Position numbers and translations under genes: made by a program. Under the pieces are notes generated by a model. The model worked only from the letters and a program-made list of their open reading frames with translations. It had not been told where the DNA came from and searched no databases. This document shows positions 60,485-64,000 of a stretch of 64,000 nt of DNA, piece after piece. The first letter of the stretch is position 1; the number at the start of each line of letters is the position of its first letter. The DNA is from Paenibacillus radicis (ex Gao et al. 2016). Lineage in GTDB: Bacteria; Bacillota; Bacilli; Paenibacillales; Paenibacillaceae. The DNA lies in assembly GCF_014641555.1 (NCBI RefSeq), contig NZ_BMHY01000003.1, positions 223,061-287,060 on the forward strand, written 5' to 3'.

Positions 60485-61434
60485 TACTTTAATAATTCCA
60501 AGCCTATGATAGAACGCGAGCTCTCTCCACTCGCGGACGTACTAGCCAATCGCTGCTGCAGTTTATGGAAATATTCGATGACATAAATGCGGAAACGCTC
60601 GAAGCCTGGCGACAGCTCCTGCCGCTCCGACCAGGTCAGACTGATTGTACGGAAGCAGTTCGGGTCGGCAATCCGCACCGATACCGTCGCAGGGTCTGTA
60701 CTATCCATGTCCCAAAGAGCGGGAATAAAAGCGGCGCCGATTCCCGCACGGACAAGCTTATGAAGCAATGCCGGATCCTCCACTTCAAAAATAACGTTGG
60801 GCGAAAATCCCGCTTTTCGGCATAGCCCGTCTGTCGCATCCCGCAGCCCAAAGCCAGCTTTCAGTCCGATAAAAGCTTCCTTCTCGAGCTCAGCCAAATG
60901 CACCGATTCCCGGGAGGCAAAACGGTGACCAGCCGGTACGAGCAGTCTCAGCTCCTCGGATAACAGCGTAATGCTAGTCGTATTCGGCAGCTCGATGGGA
61001 GGCGCGGATAAGCATATATCAATTTCCTTATCCTTCAGAAGCTGCTTCATCGAATTATAGCAGCCTTGCTGAAACCGGAATCTCGTTTCGGGATGCTTCG
61101 ATACGAAGGTTGCCAGCATCTCCGATACCATTGGCAAATGGATCGAAGCCACCGTAATGACTTCCTCATATCTGCCGGAAATCCGGATCGCCTCTCGTTT
61201 TCCTTTCTCCAGCTCGCCGAATGCACGCTCCACATGCTGTAAGAAAATTCTTCCCGCTTCATTAAGCCGAATGTTGCGTCCGAGCCGGTCGAACAACGCA
61301 ACGCCCAGATCCTCCTCCAGTCTTGCTATCGTCTGGCTCAAGGACGGCTGCGCAATATTCAGCTCTTTAGCTGCTTGTGTAATGTGCTCCCGACGGGCAA
61401 CCGTTTGAAAATATTTCAATTGCAACAGGTCCAT
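60484..61434 (-). CDS. LysR-family regulator
   Basis: 316 residues from ATG 61434 (RBS AGAAGGAG). N-terminal HTH: LLQLKYFQTVARREHITQAA and AQPSLSQTIARLEEDLGVAL; effector domain from about 90 (VITVASIHLPMVSEMLATF; DICLSAPPIELP; IGAAFIPALWDM). LysR proteins bind dyads with ATA/TAT-like arms upstream of -35 regions and activate on binding a coinducer. It is the only regulator in the 45-64 kb block and so the obvious candidate to read boxes A-G. It resembles the GltC/YtlI group in its HTH. Confidence 0.93.
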   Translation of the reverse strand: MDLLQLKYFQTVARREHITQAAKELNIAQPSLSQTIARLEEDLGVALFDRLGRNIRLNEAGRIFLQHVERAFGELEKGKREAIRISGRYEEVITVASIHLPMVSEMLATFVSKHPETRFRFQQGCYNSMKQLLKDKEIDICLSAPPIELPNTTSITLLSEELRLLVPAGHRFASRESVHLAELEKEAFIGLKAGFGLRDATDGLCRKAGFSPNVIFEVEDPALLHKLVRAGIGAAFIPALWDMDSTDPATVSVRIADPNCFRTISLTWSERQELSPGFERFRIYVIEYFHKLQQRLASTSASGESSRSIIGLELLK

Positions 61435-61473
61435 ACTCCTTCTCCTCTTCTCTCTTGGAATCGCCAGCAAAAA

Positions 61474-61502
61474 GCAAAAAAAGCCGAAGCAAGGTTGCTT
61501 CG
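61474..61502 (-). terminator. hairpin plus T-run in the lysR leader
   Basis: CGAAGCAA pairs with TTGCTTCG on the - strand, followed by GGCTTTTTTTGC. It lies about 200 bases after the LLM gene but between the likely lysR promoter and the lysR start, so it ends LLM transcripts and may attenuate lysR. Confidence 0.65.
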
Positions 61503-61565
61503 CGCCTACAGAGGTCTGTTCGACTCATGATATGGAATCAATTGTATGATTTTATCATTAATCCC

Positions 61566-61594
61566 ATTTTAGACATGTTCACAGATTTGGTCAA
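61566..61594 (-). promoter_or_regulatory. putative sigma-A promoter of lysR
   Basis: TTGACC (61589-61594), a 17-base spacer and TAAAAT (61566-61571), leaving a leader of about 125 bases. A perfect dyad ACGCTT-G-AAGCGT lies upstream at 61643-61655. Confidence 0.6.
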
Positions 61595-61710
61595 TACATC
61601 ACTTAGCGATGCAAAACGAAATGACAAAGACGCTTGTTCCGTACGCTTGAAGCGTGTAGGTCAAACGTCTCTTTTATGAACCGGATTGCCCTGATTGGAT
61701 TGGATAAAAG

Positions 61711-62796
61711 CTAGCGCAGCGGTCCGCCCGTCTCCTTCCCGGCAGTTGTTCTGCTCAGCTCTCGCCTGACGGCCGGCATCACTTCCGTTGCCAGCAATTC
61801 AATGGAACGAGCCACTTTGGCGAACGGTACACCTCCGATATCCAATTGCAATATATAGCGGTTGTGACCAATCCGTTCATGCTGATACAGTATCTTCTCT
61901 ACGATTTGCTCGGGACTGCCGACTGCCAGCGCCTCATTCGCCCCTGTTGACAGCTCGAACTGCTCGCGGGTCAGACGATCAGCCGGATTGCGTTTTTGCA
62001 TAATATGCTCGAAGTAATTGGCGTGATACGGAAAATATTCATCCAGCGCCTGCTGCGAGGTGCGCGCTATATAACCGTGTCCGCATACGGCAATCGGGAG
62101 TTGATCCGGCGTATAGCCGGCCGCCTTGCCCGCTGCCCGATACGCTTCGGCAAGCGGCTTCAGCCGGTTCGTGTCTCCGGTGAGCTGAGCGAATGACAGA
62201 CCCGTTCCGAGCCTGCCCGCCCGCTCTGCACTTTCCGGCGTTCTGCCCACTCCGATCCACAGAGGAAGCTTCCCTCCCAATGGGCGTGGCGCAATTCCCG
62301 CATCAATAAGCTCGGGGCGAAAACGGCCGTTCCATGACAGCTGCTCATTATTATTGATTTGAAGCAGCAGCCCGATTTTCTCCTCAAACAAAGCATCATA
62401 ATCAGCCAGCTCATAGCCAAATATCCGGTATGTATCCAAAAACGCCATCGCGCCGCGCCCGGCAATGAGCTCCGCTCTGCCGTCCGACAGCAGATCAAGC
62501 GTTGCGAAATCCTCGAACAGCCGCACAGGATCTGCCGTGCTTAATACGGTCGTGGCGCTCGTCAGCTTAATGCGTTTCGTATGCTGGGCAATCGCAGCCA
62601 AGACAACAGGGGGTGCCGTCACCGCAAAGTTCGGCGTATGATGCTCCCCTAATCCAAACACATCAAGACCGGCTTCTTCGGCAAGCTTAGCTGCTGCCAC
62701 AATTTCCTCCAACCGCTGCTTCGCACCGATCGGACGGCCGTTATGCGGATCATGTGTCAAATCACCAAATGTGTAGACTCCAAATTCGAAGCTCAA
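61711..62796 (-). CDS. LLM-class flavin-dependent monooxygenase (Atu2307/SP_0267-like)
   Basis: 361 residues from TTG 62796, eight bases after GGGAGG, which gives the family start SFEFGVYTFGD; the ATG at 62823 would leave a leader of only about 20 bases. The barrel shows LDVFGLGEHHTPNFAVTAP, VLSTADPVRLFEDFATLDLL, SDGRAELIAGRGA and PLWIGVGRTPES. LLM enzymes use FMNH2 and O2 to cleave C-S, C-N or C-C bonds. The FMN reductase at 55295 shares the promoter element and could supply FMNH2. Confidence 0.9.
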   Translation of the reverse strand: MSFEFGVYTFGDLTHDPHNGRPIGAKQRLEEIVAAAKLAEEAGLDVFGLGEHHTPNFAVTAPPVVLAAIAQHTKRIKLTSATTVLSTADPVRLFEDFATLDLLSDGRAELIAGRGAMAFLDTYRIFGYELADYDALFEEKIGLLLQINNNEQLSWNGRFRPELIDAGIAPRPLGGKLPLWIGVGRTPESAERAGRLGTGLSFAQLTGDTNRLKPLAEAYRAAGKAAGYTPDQLPIAVCGHGYIARTSQQALDEYFPYHANYFEHIMQKRNPADRLTREQFELSTGANEALAVGSPEQIVEKILYQHERIGHNRYILQLDIGGVPFAKVARSIELLATEVMPAVRRELSRTTAGKETGGPLR

Positions 62797-62849
62797 ATTG
62801 CACTTCCTCCCTATCGTTGCCATAAACGGCCATCCTCTTCGTCCTCTCT

Positions 62850-62895
62850 ATCTTAACGGGCGGCTGCGCACGAACTCCAATATCAAATGACATAT
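62850..62895 (-). promoter_or_regulatory. LysR-type box F and promoter of the LLM monooxygenase
   Basis: On the - strand ATATGTCATTTGATATTGGA plus GT (62874-62895), then exactly 18 bases to TAAGAT (62850-62855). It faces box D across 29 bases. Confidence 0.75.
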
Positions 62896-62924
62896 CGAAT
62901 TCATAGGCTGGATCAATTAAAGCC

Positions 62925-62970
62925 ATAGCGAACTTGATATTGGATTAAAGAGATTGAATCCCCCTATAAT
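62925..62970 (+). promoter_or_regulatory. LysR-type box D and promoter of the Old Yellow Enzyme gene
   Basis: ATAGCGAACTTGATATTGGA plus TT (62925-62946), then exactly 18 bases to a perfect -10 TATAAT (62965-62970). Confidence 0.8.
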
Positions 62971-63022
62971 TACGTCAATAACCAATTAATCCTATATGAA
63001 TAAAATGAAAGGAGTTTCTCCC

Positions 63023-64000
63023 ATGACCGTTTCCTTGCATTCCTCCGGCCGAATCAACAAGCTCCAGCTCAAGAACCGGCTGATCCTTGCGCCAATGCAG
63101 CAGCACAAAGGCACGCAAGAAGGGCATGCGACAGATTATCATGTCCAGCATTATGGACGGCGTGCAGCCGATGTCGGTCTGGTCATCATCGAATCTACTG
63201 CCGTATCGCCTGAAGGCCGGCTGTATCAAGACGATATTGGCATTTATTCCGATTCCCACATCAAGCCGCTTAGCGAAGTAGTAAAAGCCGTGCACGCCCA
63301 AGACGCTCGTGTCTTTATCCAGCTGTCGCATGGCGGACGCAAATCGCAGCCGCTTCCCTCCGAGAGACTGCTCGCTCCAAGCTCCATTGCTTTCAACGCC
63401 GAATACGGACTGCCCTTCGCCGCCAGCGAAGCTGAGCTGGCGCTCCTTATCGATCGTTATCGCAGGGCTGCGCTTCGCAGCCAGGAAGCCGGATTCGACG
63501 GCATTGAGCTGCATGCCGCGCATGGCTATTTGCTGCATCAATTTTTATCGCCTGTTGCCAATAGGCGTACGGACGATTACGGCGGCACCGTGAACAACAG
63601 ACTCCTATTCGTCCTGCGTGTTGTAACTGCGGTGCGCGAGGCCGTCGGACCGGATTATCCCGTCCAGATTCGGGTATCCGCCTCGGATTACGATCCGGCT
63701 GGCCTGATCCCGCTGCAGGTTGCGGATATCGTCAGCCGATTGGAGCCGCTGTTAGATGCTATTCATGTCAGTTCAGGAGGCATAACGCCTGTCCGCCCTC
63801 TGGACGTTCATCCCGGCTATCAAATACCCTATGCGGCTATTGTAAAATCCAAAACAGCGTTGCCCGTTATCGCCGTCGGCGGCATTCATCAGAGCGCTTT
63901 AGCGGAACGCGTAGTCGCGGAGCAGCTCGCGGATTTCGTTGCGATCGGGCGGCCGATGCTGGAGGATCCAGATTTTGCAGGGCAGCTGCTCGGCAAGAAG
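63023..64000 (+). CDS. Old Yellow Enzyme-family NADH:flavin oxidoreductase (partial)
   Basis: 326 residues are visible from ATG 63023 (RBS AAAGGAG at eight bases) before the window ends. LKNRLILAPMQQHKG, FIQLSHGGRKSQ, FDGIELHAAHGYLLHQFLSP, RTDDYGGTVNNR and, near the end, AVGGIH with FVAIGRPMLEDP are all OYE hallmarks, including the His-Gly-Tyr active-site region and the FMN-phosphate loop. These enzymes reduce activated C=C bonds or demethylate or dehydrogenate ring compounds. It is divergent from the LLM monooxygenase, with the same regulatory box on both sides. Confidence 0.92.
   Translation, partial: MTVSLHSSGRINKLQLKNRLILAPMQQHKGTQEGHATDYHVQHYGRRAADVGLVIIESTAVSPEGRLYQDDIGIYSDSHIKPLSEVVKAVHAQDARVFIQLSHGGRKSQPLPSERLLAPSSIAFNAEYGLPFAASEAELALLIDRYRRAALRSQEAGFDGIELHAAHGYLLHQFLSPVANRRTDDYGGTVNNRLLFVLRVVTAVREAVGPDYPVQIRVSASDYDPAGLIPLQVADIVSRLEPLLDAIHVSSGGITPVRPLDVHPGYQIPYAAIVKSKTALPVIAVGGIHQSALAERVVAEQLADFVAIGRPMLEDPDFAGQLLGKK

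Noticed and set aside
62975..63541. A 188-codon open frame on the - strand at the right end
   Set aside because: It is antisense to the Old Yellow Enzyme gene and has no supporting features.

Overview
The window looks like chromosomal DNA of a spore-forming Bacillota of the Paenibacillaceae type. The support is an SspH-type spore protein, AGGAGG-type ribosome binding sites with frequent TTG and GTG starts, several 'stalk' (copper amine oxidase N-domain-like) exported proteins, a YesM/YesN-type two-component system, a modular alpha-1,3-glucanase-like enzyme and a perfect 7-1-7 Fur box. I saw no tRNA, rRNA, CRISPR array, transposase or prophage. Base composition is moderate on the left and visibly more GC-rich from about 46 kb on.

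Left part (1-31 kb): the start of a BspA-type leucine-rich-repeat exported protein; a HEAT-repeat protein; an HxlR regulator divergent from an MDR oxidoreductase; a large secreted GH87-like beta-helix enzyme preceded by CRE-like sites; a five-gene leftward operon with an Opu-type (glycine betaine/choline class) ABC importer and an NtaA/DmoA-type FMN monooxygenase; an Lrp-type regulator; an alpha/beta hydrolase; an AraC regulator whose frame runs without a stop into a siderophore-binding lipoprotein, with a Fur-controlled promoter buried at the junction; an SDR; an ECF sigma/anti-sigma/beta-propeller lipoprotein set; a MerR/nitroreductase pair with a 19-bp-spacer promoter; a tautomerase; a stalk-plus-ankyrin protein; a BlaI/M56 (BlaR1-like) pair with two operators; a barnase/barstar pair; an ABC-F ATPase; a CBM6-GH99-like enzyme; an SspH spore protein and a second stalk protein.

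Middle part (31-45 kb): an HscC-type Hsp70, a membrane J-protein and a DUF1266 protein in one tightly coupled operon; then a leftward Fbp/Afu-type ABC importer with a YesM/YesN-type two-component system; then a third stalk protein and a DUF975 membrane protein.

Right part (45-64 kb): this is the most interesting block. It holds an SsuABC/NMT1-type importer, a five-gene operon (glutamine-dependent asparagine synthetase, PrpF-like isomerase, acyl-CoA-dehydrogenase-fold flavoenzyme without the usual catalytic Glu, dihydroorotase/allantoinase-like amidohydrolase, bicupin), an acireductone-dioxygenase-like cupin, an FMN reductase, an NCS2 nucleobase-type permease, two tandem FrnE/DsbA proteins, an amino-acid ABC permease and binding protein without an ATPase, a LysR regulator, an LLM flavin monooxygenase and an Old Yellow Enzyme. 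Upstream of six transcription units here I read the same element: a dyad ATA-N10-TAT running into TATTGGA, with a -10 hexamer exactly 17 or 18 bases downstream of the 22-base element (18 in the four best cases). This strongly suggests that the units form one regulon, plausibly under the resident LysR protein, for uptake and flavin-dependent breakdown of an organosulfur or N-heterocyclic compound. The substrate cannot be read from the sequence.
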